Source of the DNA: Bacteroidales bacterium
GTDB taxonomy: Bacteria > Bacteroidota > Bacteroidia > Bacteroidales > UBA932
NCBI GenBank assembly: GCA_016285215.1
Contig: JAEEQI010000046.1
Span: 1-15,281, forward strand
Direction of reading: 5' to 3'
DNA length: 15,281 nucleotides
Positions 5,323-12,704 of the stretch are shown piece by piece. Position 1 is the stretch's first letter, and every line of letters begins with the position of its first letter. The notes beneath the pieces are model-generated. The model did not search any database. It saw only the letters and a program-made list of their open reading frames with translations, and was not told where the DNA came from. A program made the translations under genes and the position numbers.

Positions 5323-8232
5323 ATGACGCCTTTCCTCAAGCAGGTCGCGGCCCATTACCTGGCGGCCCCGGACATACAGAAGCGCTGTTTTATCTTCCCC
5401 AACCGGCGTTCCCTGGTCTTCTTCAAGAAGTACCTGGGGGACCTGCTGGTGGGGGCGCCTCTGCCCGTGCCGCCGCTGTACACCATCAACGACTTCTTTT
5501 ATAAGGTGTCCGATGCGGTGGTGTCGGACCGCCTGCGCCTGCTGCTGGAGCTGTACAAGTGCTACTCTTCTTTGAACCCTTCTGCTGAGCCCCTGGACGA
5601 TTTCCTCTTCTGGGGAGAGGTCTTGCTGGCCGATTTCGACGACGTTGACAAGTACCTGGTAGACGCCGCCGGCCTGATGCAGAATGTGGGCGATTTCAAG
5701 GCCATCCAGGACCAGTTTGAATACCTTTCTCCGGCCCAGGAGGAGGCTATCGCGCACTTTTTGGCGCATTTCCGGGATGCTTCGGGCCGATGGAAACTCA
5801 ATCCCGACGGCGAAGATGTGAAGGCCCGGTTCCTGCGGCTTTGGAATCTGCTGTATCCTTTGTACCGGAATTTCAATGATGCTTTGAAGGCCTCCGGAAT
5901 GGCGTACGAGGGTATGGTGTATCGGGCGCTGGCCGAACGGCTGAAGGCTGGCGAGTCTGTGGCCGATGTGTTGTCTGCAGCCTTCCCGGAGGCGTCTGGC
6001 TATGTGTTTGTGGGCCTCAATGCCCTGAACGAATGCGAGCGTCTGGTGCTGTCCCGTATGCGGGACGCCGGCCTGGCCGAATTCGTCTGGGACTACGTCT
6101 CCGACGAGATTCGAGACCGCGCCAACAAGGCCTCCTTCTTCATGCGCCGCAACATTGTGGACTATCCCCAGGCTTTTCCTGTGGAGGCCGGTCCTCCCCC
6201 TTCTGTTACTGTGATTAGCGTTCCGTCCTCCGTGGGCCAAACCAAACTCGCCCCGTGGATCCTGGAACAGTGCTATGGCAATAATTGTCATTCTGAGACT
6301 CTTTCTGGTCAACAGATCCTTCGTCGCTACGCTCCTCAGGATGACAAAAACATAGAAACGGCCTTTGTGTTGCCGGACGAGTCGCTTCTCCTGCCTCTTC
6401 TGAACTCCCTTCCGGAGTCCTGCGACAACGTTAATGTGACTATGGGCTATCCTATGACGGGGAGCTCTACGTTTGCGTTGCTGTCTACTTTGGGGCAGAT
6501 GCAGTTGAAACTGCGTCTGACGGGCGGGAAGTGGTACTTCTACCATCGTGAATTACGGGAAGTGCTTACTTCTGGTCTTCTGAAACAGCTTTTCACCGAG
6601 GAAGAGAAGGCTGTGATTGCCAAGGTCAAGGCAGATGCTAAGTACTACATTCCGGTAGAGGATTTGAAGGGCGGACCGCTTCTGGAGCTTTTGTTCCAGC
6701 CCGTGGTGCTGAATGCTACGATGGCAGACGTCCAGCAAAATCATAGAGTTGAGGACTACTTTTCTGAGCTCTTATCTTTTATTGGTCAGAAACTTACCCT
6801 AACCGGTGACCTCCTGGAGTTGGACTTTGTGGCTCGGTGCCACAAGCAGCTGAACATACTCCGCGAAATGGATCTGGAGGTGTTGCCGGCTACGCATATA
6901 AGACTCATCGAGCGGTCTCTTCAGGGAATTTCGGTCCCGTTCCGGGGCGAACCTTTGAAGGGCCTGCAGGTGATGGGTCCGCTGGAGACCCGTGCGCTGG
7001 ACTTCCGTAATCTTGTGATCCTCAGCGCTAACGAAGGTATGTTCCCCCGGCGGAGCGTTTCGGCCTCTTTTATTCCTCCGGAGTTGAGGAAAGGTTTCGG
7101 CCTTCCTACTTATGAGTATCAGGATGCCGTTTGGGCTTACTATTTTTACCGGATGGTGCAGCGCCCGGAGCGCGTGTGGCTGGTTTACGACAACCGCACC
7201 GAGGGGCTCAAGAATGGCGAGGAAAGCCGCTATATCAAGCAGTTGGAATATCATTTCCAGTGGCCGCTGAGGCGGCTGGCGGCTTCGGCCTCTATTCATA
7301 CGGTAGAGGAAGAGGCCGATATCTCCAAAACCGCCGCCCATGTGGAGAAGATCCGGGCTGGGCATCTTTCGGCCAGTTCCCTTCAGAGCTATCTGGCCTG
7401 CCCTGCCAAGTTCTACTACCAAGTGGTGGAGGGCCTCAAAGCCGCTGATGAGGTGTCCGAATCCCTAGACGCCAATATGCTGGGCAACGTCTTCCATCAC
7501 GTGATGCAGAAGCTGTACGAGCCTTTTGACCTTTCGAAGGGACCCGATAAGCCTCTTCTCACCAAGGCCGATATCACTTCTTTTCTGGCTGATGTTGGGC
7601 GCCTTAAGTCCCTCATCCGGGAGGAGATTCTGAAGGAGATGAATTCCTTCGAGGTAACGGGCCGAAACCTGGTGCTGGAGAACATCCTGTTCGGGTACGT
7701 GGAAGAGACGCTGAAGCACGATCGTCAGCTTCTGGAGGAGTCTCATTCTGACGGTTTCCGCATCTTGGGTCTTGAACATCCCGTGGACGGCACCATTGAC
7801 GGCTTCAAGTTTGTGGGCGTCGTGGACCGTATGGACAGTTACAAGCCCGGTGAAGTGCGAATTGTGGACTATAAAACCGGTCACGTCACCGACGAAGACT
7901 TGCTGATTGACGACACCAACGCCGCCTCCATAGTCGAAGCCCTCTTCGCTCCGGATACCCCCAAACGTCCCAAGATTGCCCTCCAGCTGTTCTTGTATGA
8001 TTATATGGTAGGGCCGTCTCCCGACCAGCTTGTCAATTCTATCTACAGCACGGCGCGGCTGTACTCCCAGCCTCTTCCGGACATTCCGGTTTCGGGGGAG
8101 TTCTGCCGCCTGGCTATGGACGGCCTGCACGCCCTCCTGGCGGAGATTGTGGACCTCTCCGTCCCGTTCCGCCGGACCACCGAGCCCAAAACGTGCGAGT
8201 GGTGTGACTTCAAGGCTATTTGTGGCAGGTAG
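5323..8232 (+). CDS. AddB-like PD-(D/E)XK nuclease / helicase-like recombination protein
   Basis: The 969-residue protein has the architecture of the AddB subunit of AddAB, which resects double-strand breaks for RecA-dependent repair. The N-terminal two-thirds is helicase-like with the start FIFPNRRSLVFFKKYL (about 23-38), LSANEGMFPRRS (about 568-579) and YEYQDAVWAYYFYRM. The C-terminal nuclease shows His725 in GNVFHH, Asp835 in VVDRMD, and Asp849 and Lys851 in VDYKTG. Four cysteines fit the AddB iron-sulfur staple: Cys693 in YLACPAKF and Cys958, Cys961, Cys967 in CEWCDFKAIC. The ATG directly abuts the stop of the S9 peptidase gene, so translation is probably coupled. No AddA-type helicase gene is in the window. 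Codons 322-342 are supplied by a palindromic repeat (6285-6347). Family placement is secure; exact AddB function is inferred. Confidence 0.87.
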   Translation: MTPFLKQVAAHYLAAPDIQKRCFIFPNRRSLVFFKKYLGDLLVGAPLPVPPLYTINDFFYKVSDAVVSDRLRLLLELYKCYSSLNPSAEPLDDFLFWGEVLLADFDDVDKYLVDAAGLMQNVGDFKAIQDQFEYLSPAQEEAIAHFLAHFRDASGRWKLNPDGEDVKARFLRLWNLLYPLYRNFNDALKASGMAYEGMVYRALAERLKAGESVADVLSAAFPEASGYVFVGLNALNECERLVLSRMRDAGLAEFVWDYVSDEIRDRANKASFFMRRNIVDYPQAFPVEAGPPPSVTVISVPSSVGQTKLAPWILEQCYGNNCHSETLSGQQILRRYAPQDDKNIETAFVLPDESLLLPLLNSLPESCDNVNVTMGYPMTGSSTFALLSTLGQMQLKLRLTGGKWYFYHRELREVLTSGLLKQLFTEEEKAVIAKVKADAKYYIPVEDLKGGPLLELLFQPVVLNATMADVQQNHRVEDYFSELLSFIGQKLTLTGDLLELDFVARCHKQLNILREMDLEVLPATHIRLIERSLQGISVPFRGEPLKGLQVMGPLETRALDFRNLVILSANEGMFPRRSVSASFIPPELRKGFGLPTYEYQDAVWAYYFYRMVQRPERVWLVYDNRTEGLKNGEESRYIKQLEYHFQWPLRRLAASASIHTVEEEADISKTAAHVEKIRAGHLSASSLQSYLACPAKFYYQVVEGLKAADEVSESLDANMLGNVFHHVMQKLYEPFDLSKGPDKPLLTKADITSFLADVGRLKSLIREEILKEMNSFEVTGRNLVLENILFGYVEETLKHDRQLLEESHSDGFRILGLEHPVDGTIDGFKFVGVVDRMDSYKPGEVRIVDYKTGHVTDEDLLIDDTNAASIVEALFAPDTPKRPKIALQLFLYDYMVGPSPDQLVNSIYSTARLYSQPLPDIPVSGEFCRLAMDGLHALLAEIVDLSVPFRRTTEPKTCEWCDFKAICGR
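6285..6347. repeat. Palindromic REP-like repeat inside the AddB-like gene
   Basis: TTGTCATTCTGAG (6285-6297) and CTCAGGATGACAA (6335-6347) are inverted repeats with one mismatch, bounding a 63-base element. I recognise the TGTCATTCTGAG...CTCAGGATGACA ends as a repeat common in Bacteroidales genomes, normally between genes. Here it adds exactly 21 codons (CHSETLSGQQILRRYAPQDDK is 21 residues, positions 322-342) without breaking the frame, just before the conserved-looking AFVLPDESLLLPLLNSLP stretch. Confidence 0.8.
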
Positions 8233-8233
8233 G

Positions 8234-8342
8234 GCTGGCACCTATCGGCCTTACTATCAAACAAATAAGGCTATGGACGGTATGCTTTTGACCACCCGTT
8301 CATGTGGTTAACTCTCTGATACAAAACGACTTGAGTGCCAGC
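8234..8342. other. 109-bp structured intergenic element after the AddB-like gene
   Basis: Perfect inverted repeats GCTGGCAC (8234-8241) and GTGCCAGC (8335-8342) close an element that holds two inner hairpins: GCCTTA/TAAGGC (8248-8253, 8266-8271) and ACCAC/GTGGT (8291-8295, 8304-8308). The layout is a closing stem with two arms. It starts right after the AddB-like stop and ends before the promoter of the next gene. It may be a 3' processing or termination structure or a small mobile repeat; there is no strong U-run. Confidence 0.4.
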
Positions 8343-8352
8343 GGTGAAAACG

Positions 8353-8382
8353 ATTGGGATTTCAGGAAATTATGTACATTTG
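8353..8382 (+). promoter_or_regulatory. Promoter of the isomerase-like gene
   Basis: TACATTTG (8375-8382) matches TAnnTTTG exactly, with ATTG (8353-8356) 18 bases upstream as a possible -33 box. Only four bases separate the -7 element from ATG 8387, so the mRNA would be leaderless or nearly so. This also rules out the frame-internal ATGs at 8354 and 8372 as starts, since they lie in or upstream of the promoter. Confidence 0.6.
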
Positions 8383-8386
8383 TACT

Positions 8387-9328
8387 ATGGAAAATAAGAT
8401 ACTTTCTCCGATGAAGTTCCTGCCGGAGGGGCAGGAGATGCCCTGGGGGCATGTGGATTACCTTTTGGCCGATCTGGGCTTTGTAGATTCTGTGGCCATC
8501 GAAGGGTGGCTCAAAGGCAATACACTCAGTGATATTATGCAGACCTACCTCGAGCGCGTGGTGGGCGAAACCGCTTTTGACTGGTACGGAACGCAGTTCC
8601 CGGTGCTGGTCAAGAAGCTGGATATTAAGGGCCGAACGTCCCTGCACATCACCCCCGACGACGAAACCGCCGAGCAGCGCTACGACGCATTTGGCAAGAC
8701 CGCTCTGTGGTACGTCACGGAAGTGGGTCCCGAGGCCCGTCTGTACCTGGGATTCAAGCGTCCGGTAGGGGCCCAAGAATTCTTCCGCGCCTGCGCCGAC
8801 GGCTCCGTGGAGGACCTTCTGTACTCCGTGAAGCCGCGGGTGGGGGAGAGTTACCTCATTACTCCCGGCCTGGTGCACGCTGCCAAGGACGTAACCCTGC
8901 TGGAGATTGCCGAAAGCTCCGAGCTCTGGTTCCGTCTGCACGACTGGGGCAACACCGACCGCGAAATGCATCTGGAGGAGGCTTTTGACCTCATTAACTT
9001 TGACCAGTATCACCGTGCCCCGGCCCCGTCCAAAGAACTTTTGGCCGCCGAAGACCAGTTCACGGTGGGTCAGATTCACCTGAAGGCCCCGCTCGAGAGC
9101 CACGCTGGTATTGAAGAAACCTTCCTTATTTATATCTGTGTAGGTGGCGAGGCCACTCTCCAGACCAAGGACGATAAGTTCACCATCAAAACCGGTGAAC
9201 TGGTTCTGGTCCCTGCCGAACTCTCCGAATTCACCCTGGCCCCCGTAGGCGACGCCGCCGTGGTCCTGGAGGTCCGTATGGACCCCCGGGCCTCCGACGA
9301 CATTGTTTCTGAACCTGTAGAAGAATAG
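8387..9328 (+). CDS. Mannose-6-phosphate isomerase-like (class I) cupin protein
   Basis: The 313-residue protein follows the class I phosphomannose isomerase layout: MKFLPEGQEMPWG near the start, YGTQFPVLVKKLDIKG (67-82), TPDDETAEQRYDAFGKTALWYV (89-110), TPGLVHAAKDVTLLEIAESSELWFRLHDWG (159-188), and a C-terminal cupin half ending near 297. Family members interconvert mannose-6-phosphate and fructose-6-phosphate with a zinc ion held by Gln, His, Glu and His. Here the usual QVHPDD reads HITPDD (His87, Thr89) and the usual KTEMWYV reads KTALWYV (Ala106), so three of four ligands appear changed. Only His164 is kept. It may therefore be a diverged or non-catalytic paralogue, or a sugar-phosphate enzyme with another metal site. 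It has its own promoter and its TAG overlaps the GTG of the S4 gene by one base. Confidence 0.8.
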   Translation: MENKILSPMKFLPEGQEMPWGHVDYLLADLGFVDSVAIEGWLKGNTLSDIMQTYLERVVGETAFDWYGTQFPVLVKKLDIKGRTSLHITPDDETAEQRYDAFGKTALWYVTEVGPEARLYLGFKRPVGAQEFFRACADGSVEDLLYSVKPRVGESYLITPGLVHAAKDVTLLEIAESSELWFRLHDWGNTDREMHLEEAFDLINFDQYHRAPAPSKELLAAEDQFTVGQIHLKAPLESHAGIEETFLIYICVGGEATLQTKDDKFTIKTGELVLVPAELSEFTLAPVGDAAVVLEVRMDPRASDDIVSEPVEE

Positions 9329-9720
9329 TGGAAGAAATTAGAATAGATAAGTATTTGTGGGCCATTCGGGTGTTTAAGACCCGGACTGATGCAACCGATG
9401 CGTGCAAGGGGGGTAAGGTGAAGGTGGGGACGGTGAATGCCAAGCCGTCCAGGGCCGTGGCCCCCGGAGAAATCATTACTGTACGTAAGGGAGTGGCCAC
9501 TTTTACGTACAGAGTTATCCAGTTGGTGGACCACCGACTGGGTGCCAAACTGGTTCCGGACTACGCCGAGAACCTGACTCCGGAAGAGGAAATGAACAAG
9601 CTCAAGGCCCCGGTGGAAACGTTCTTCGTGACCCGTGACCGGGGCGCCGGCCGTCCCACCAAAAAGGACCGCCGCGCCCTGGAACAGATCTGGGACGCGA
9701 TAGACTTCTCAGAAGAATAG
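9328..9720 (+). CDS. S4-domain RNA-binding protein (Hsp15/HslR-like)
   Basis: The 130-residue protein has an N-terminal S4 RNA-binding domain (RIDKYLWAIRVFKTRTDATDACKGGKVKVG, about 5-34, continuing to VRKG near 54). Its basic C-terminal tail contains GRPTKKDRR, a pattern typical of Hsp15/HslR proteins. Hsp15 binds stalled 50S subunits that carry nascent peptidyl-tRNA and helps recycle them. The start is GTG 9328-9330, whose G is the last base of the upstream TAG (TAGTG). This implies translational coupling to the isomerase-like gene; the first in-frame ATG is too far downstream and would remove the S4 domain. No separate promoter is seen. The product is cytoplasmic. Assignment to the S4 family is secure; the ribosome-rescue role is by analogy. 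Confidence 0.87.
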   Translation: MEEIRIDKYLWAIRVFKTRTDATDACKGGKVKVGTVNAKPSRAVAPGEIITVRKGVATFTYRVIQLVDHRLGAKLVPDYAENLTPEEEMNKLKAPVETFFVTRDRGAGRPTKKDRRALEQIWDAIDFSEE

Positions 9721-9721
9721 A

Positions 9722-9828
9722 CGTGGACATAAGTGTCTGTTAATCAGTAATATCACTTATTTCCCCCTGGTCTAAATGACTAGGAGGTTTTTGTTTAAGT
9801 TCTTAACGATTAGCCACTTACGTCCACG
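9722..9828. repeat. 107-bp element with 14-base terminal inverted repeats
   Basis: CGTGGACATAAGTG (9722-9735) and CACTTACGTCCACG (9815-9828) are inverted repeats matching at 13 of 14 positions. A second arm, CACTTAT (9754-9760), can pair instead with ATAAGTG (9729-9735), giving an alternative hairpin. The AT-rich interior has no gene. It begins two bases after the S4 gene stop. It could be a MITE-like insertion or a structured 3' region that ends transcription of the S4 operon. Confidence 0.5.
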
Positions 9829-9884
9829 CGACGTCTTCAAGAAGGTGGGGACAGGAGGACGAGGGGTGCAAGATAAAGAATGAG

Positions 9885-9905
9885 ATCCCGGGTCAAGCCC
9901 GGGAT
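9885..9905. repeat. REP-like hairpin, possible terminator of the rRNA methyltransferase operon
   Basis: ATCCCGGG (9885-9892) and CCCGGGAT (9898-9905) form a perfect 8-bp stem around TCAAG. The sequence GATCCCGGGTCAAGCCCGGGATGA is a palindrome I recall as a recurrent intergenic repeat in many bacteria. It sits five bases beyond the methyltransferase stop codon, so on the minus strand it can act as a terminator or 3' stabiliser; the following minus-strand bases are moderately T-rich (CTCATTCTTTATC). Confidence 0.65.
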
Positions 9906-9910
9906 GAGGG

Positions 9911-11104
9911 TTATTCCACGTAGAGGAGGAGACCTTTGAGGTATTCACCCTCAGGGTGGTAGATGTTGACGGAGTGGTCGGCGGGCTGGTTGAGGCGGTC
10001 CAGGATGCGGACGCTTCGGCCTGTCTCTGCGGCGGCCGAAAAGACAGCCAGCGCGAAGGCCTCTTTATCCACCACCTGCGAGCAGCTGAAGGTGAACACA
10101 AAGCCGCCGGGAGCCACCTTGGCAATGGCGGCGGCGTTCAGCCGCTGGTAGGCACGGAGGGCGTTCTTGAGGGCTCCGCGGTGCTTGGCAAATGCCGGCG
10201 GATCCACAATCATAAGGTCGTAGGCGCCGTCGGGAACATTCTTCACAAACTCAATGGCGTCGGTGCAGTACGACGTGTGCTGGTCCGGCGTGAAACCGTT
10301 CAAAGCTACATTCCTGTCCACCATATCCATAGCCCGCTTGGAGCTGTCCACGGAATCCACGTGTTTGGCACCGCCGGCCAGGGCGTATATGGAGAAGCCG
10401 CCGGTGTAGCAGAACAGATTCAGAACGTTCTTGCCGGCAGCCAGCTGGCCCACTCTGTAGCGGTTCTCCCGCTGATCCAGGAAGAAGCCCGTCTTCTGGC
10501 CTTCGCACCAGTTTACCAGGAATTTGTTGCCGTTTTCCAGGACGGCCTGCTCATCGGCCTGCAGGTCATCGGCCTTGTAGAGATACCCGTCAATTAACTC
10601 CAGACCGGCCTTGAAAGGGGCTGTGCCGGAGCTTTTGTCGTACACGGCTTTGAGGCGGTCTCCGTACAGTTCCTGCAGGGCGGCGGAGATGGCGGCCTTG
10701 GCGCGGAACATACCCACAGAATGGGCCTGGAGCACGCAGACGCCGTTGTAATAGTCAATAATGAGGCCCGGTAGGCCGTCGCCTTCGCCGTGCACCAAAC
10801 GGTAGCAGTTGGTCACAGCAGAATCAGTAAGCCCGTAAGCCTCGCGCAGCTTGTATGCCCTCGTGAGCATCCGCAGCCAGAAATCGGCCTGTGTGGGGTC
10901 CTCGTCAAAGCTCAAAACCCGCACGGCAATGGAGCCAATCTGGTAGTGTCCGCAGCAGAGGAGCTTGCCGTCGGAGGAGCATACGCTCACCAGGTCTCCT
11001 TCGGCCGGATGTCCAACTATCTGGGCCACAGCCCCGGAGAAAACCCAGGGGTGAAAACGCAGGAGCGACTCCTCCCGCCGGGGTTTGAGTATAATCTTAT
11101 CCAT
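9911..11104 (-). CDS. Class I SAM-dependent rRNA methyltransferase (RlmI-like)
   Basis: The 397-residue protein matches the RlmI family, which methylates C5 of a cytosine in 23S rRNA (C1962 in E. coli). An N-terminal PUA-type RNA-binding domain covers about 2-75 (LKPRREESLLRFHPWVFSGAV). A central region has GEGDGLPGLIIDYYNG (106-121) and KTGFFLDQRENR (204-215). The Rossmann domain follows, with SAM motif LNLFCYTGGFS (228-238), DSVDSS (250-255) and the motif IV segment DPPAFAK (301-307). Cys341 in FSCSQ is the probable catalytic cysteine of motif VI. Its ATG overlaps the end of the exonuclease gene by eight bases (ATGGATAA), so it is the last gene of a three-gene minus-strand operon. The REP-like hairpin at 9885-9905 follows. 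The exact target base is inferred. Confidence 0.9.
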   Translation of the reverse strand: MDKIILKPRREESLLRFHPWVFSGAVAQIVGHPAEGDLVSVCSSDGKLLCCGHYQIGSIAVRVLSFDEDPTQADFWLRMLTRAYKLREAYGLTDSAVTNCYRLVHGEGDGLPGLIIDYYNGVCVLQAHSVGMFRAKAAISAALQELYGDRLKAVYDKSSGTAPFKAGLELIDGYLYKADDLQADEQAVLENGNKFLVNWCEGQKTGFFLDQRENRYRVGQLAAGKNVLNLFCYTGGFSIYALAGGAKHVDSVDSSKRAMDMVDRNVALNGFTPDQHTSYCTDAIEFVKNVPDGAYDLMIVDPPAFAKHRGALKNALRAYQRLNAAAIAKVAPGGFVFTFSCSQVVDKEAFALAVFSAAAETGRSVRILDRLNQPADHSVNIYHPEGEYLKGLLLYVE

Positions 11105-11711
11105 TCTGCTGATTCTGCTCTAAGGGGTTCTTTTCGGTGGCCTGGAGCTTGAGGTACATCTCTCGGCATACCCAGGCGTCGGTGGCGGCGTAACGCTGCT
11201 GGCTCTCGGAGAGTTTTTCGGCCTCCCAGTTGCTCAGCTGCTGTGCCTTGGAAATCTTGACGCCCAGGATGATGGCCGTCATTTTCTTGACGGATTTGTC
11301 GCGGATGCCCCATTCCCAAACCTGGTTCTGGAGGTCCACAAAGCCCTTGGGGGCAAACTTGGTAATCTTCTGAAGGCCGCGGATGTCGTCCAGCGTGGCA
11401 GCACCCACTTTGATAATATTGGGGTTGGCCAGAACCGATGCCAGAGACCGCGGAAGGCCGCATTTCTGGAGCCGGAACAGGAAGGCCTTGCCGCTGCCGG
11501 AGAGCTGCAGAAGGGCTGTTCCGTTGGAGTGCTGGTCGGGCGAAAAGGTGGGGCGCGTCTCGGTATCGAAGCCCAGTACGGTCTGGCGCTTCAGGTACTT
11601 GATAGCCTGGGCAAACGTCTCATCTTCAGCGTTTACCACCACAATTTCGCCGGGGAACGAAGCCAGTTCCAGGGCGGCTATCTGATCAGGACTAATAGAG
11701 CTCTGGAACAT
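11097..11711 (-). CDS. 3'-5' exonuclease, DEDDy (WRN/RNase D-like) family
   Basis: The 204-residue protein is a single 3'-5' exonuclease domain. Motif Exo I is GFDTETRP with Asp49 and Glu51; Exo II is KVGAATLDDIRGL with Asp108 or Asp109; Exo III is YAATDAW with Tyr174 and Asp178, giving the DEDDy set that binds two metal ions. Such domains trim single-stranded ends of RNA or DNA; which substrate applies here cannot be told. The start MFQSSISPDQ was chosen because it is the last ATG before the conserved domain that lies inside the end of the upstream lipoprotein gene, overlapping it by 20 bases, while the longer frame is a shadow of that gene. The gene overlaps the downstream methyltransferase gene by eight bases, pointing to coupled translation and perhaps a shared role in RNA metabolism. 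Confidence 0.88.
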   Translation of the reverse strand: MFQSSISPDQIAALELASFPGEIVVVNAEDETFAQAIKYLKRQTVLGFDTETRPTFSPDQHSNGTALLQLSGSGKAFLFRLQKCGLPRSLASVLANPNIIKVGAATLDDIRGLQKITKFAPKGFVDLQNQVWEWGIRDKSVKKMTAIILGVKISKAQQLSNWEAEKLSESQQRYAATDAWVCREMYLKLQATEKNPLEQNQQNG

Positions 11712-12663
11712 ATTCGTATAACTTGACCACCGGGCGGGCAATGCGGTGCGCAAAGAGATTCTCTTCCCGCAAAATGGCGTAGGTTGTGCGGATAAGGGCA
11801 TCGGCCGGCTCATAAAATTTAAACTGGGCCGAAACCATCTTGTCAAAGGCAGCATCTTCCTCCGTAGCATCGGTACGGATAATCCCCAGTTCCTCTTCAA
11901 GAGGGCCGAAGTCTGCCTGATAGCAGTCCAGGATCATAGCATCCAGCGGAAGGCCGGTCACCTGATACTGGCGGAGGATATCCCTGAATTGCTGGTTGGG
12001 CTCCTGCGAAGGGTCCGTAGAATAGACGGCAATGCTTTTCCCGGGCTTGTTCATCCTGGCCAGGGCCTGCTCCCAGACCTTGGCGTCCTTCACGGGCTCG
12101 GAAGTCCACACCACCACGTTGTTGGCTTTTTCGTAGGCCTTTTCCAGCAGGAGTTTAACCGGCGACAGCAGGCGGCACTTTCCGCCCACCAGCTGCTGCA
12201 GGGTATCTACGTCGTTGAAGCCATACCGTGCCTGCAGGGAAGAAGGATAGATAAGGATTTTGGCCGATTCTTTGCGTCTGGTGGTGTCCCAGGCCTGGAG
12301 GGCGCCGTACACGGCCAGTTCCCTCAGGCTGTCCAGGGAACCGAACTTGGCCTGGATGCCCACAATGATCTCGCCGGCAAAATCCGGCAGCGAATCTCTC
12401 TTCTCCCGGCCGTCCACATTGTCCATCAGGTCCACGTCCTTGAAGCGCTGAGCCAGGGCCTTCACGTCCCCGGGTTCTCCAAAGAGGGTGATGGAGCCTT
12501 CGGCCCCTATGATTCCGGCGTTCTGGGCCCTTTCGCGGAGGCCGGTTGTATCGGCCAAAATGCTCTGGACCAGTTTCATAGACGGTTTCTGTACCCGGGT
12601 GGCCTGCTCACAGGCTCCCAGGGCTGCAACGGCCAGTATGGTAAGTAAAATGTGCTTTCTCAT
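11692..12663 (-). CDS. Predicted lipoprotein of unknown function
   Basis: The 323-residue protein starts MRKHILLTILAVAALGAC with Cys18 as lipidation site, so it should be anchored in the envelope facing the periplasm. I do not recognise the family. Visible features are GIIGAEGSITLFGEPGDV near residue 50, a segment DSLRELAVYGALQAWDT, alternating strand/helix-like stretches (AKILIYPSSL, NNVVVWTSEP, KSIAVYSTDP, LDAMILDCYQ), and an end FAHRIARPVVKLYEYVPELY. The hydrophobic strands spaced by helices suggest a two-lobed alpha/beta fold such as a periplasmic binding protein, but this is inference. The start fits because a perfect -7 promoter element lies eight bases upstream and the signal peptide begins here; the longer frame start at 12747 falls upstream of that promoter. 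It leads an operon with the exonuclease and RlmI-like genes, overlapping the first by 20 bases. Confidence 0.85.
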   Translation of the reverse strand: MRKHILLTILAVAALGACEQATRVQKPSMKLVQSILADTTGLRERAQNAGIIGAEGSITLFGEPGDVKALAQRFKDVDLMDNVDGREKRDSLPDFAGEIIVGIQAKFGSLDSLRELAVYGALQAWDTTRRKESAKILIYPSSLQARYGFNDVDTLQQLVGGKCRLLSPVKLLLEKAYEKANNVVVWTSEPVKDAKVWEQALARMNKPGKSIAVYSTDPSQEPNQQFRDILRQYQVTGLPLDAMILDCYQADFGPLEEELGIIRTDATEEDAAFDKMVSAQFKFYEPADALIRTTYAILREENLFAHRIARPVVKLYEYVPELY

Positions 12664-12671
12664 ATATCGTG

Positions 12672-12703
12672 CAAAATTACACATTTTGCCCCGGAGTTGC
12701 AAG
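12672..12703 (-). promoter_or_regulatory. Promoter of the lipoprotein-exonuclease-methyltransferase operon
   Basis: On the minus strand CTTG (12700-12703) is followed after 20 bases by TAATTTTG (12672-12679), an exact TAnnTTTG. The ATG at 12663 is eight bases further on, so the leader would be only a few bases. The -33 box is back to back with that of the divergent C1 peptidase promoter. Confidence 0.7.
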
Positions 12704-12704
12704 T

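Noticed and set aside
5140..8241. Minus-strand frames (5140-6546, 6799-7422, 7465-8241) opposite the AddB-like gene
   Set aside because: Antisense shadows of a recognised gene in GC-rich DNA, with no recognisable motifs or promoter.
9772..10125. 117-residue minus-strand frame overlapping the methyltransferase end
   Set aside because: A different-frame shadow of the RlmI-like gene that continues into the palindromic intergenic region.
11692..12663. DUF4837-type assignment for the unknown lipoprotein
   Set aside because: I considered it because that family is a Bacteroidales lipoprotein of similar size, but the sequence pattern I recall for it does not match this protein.
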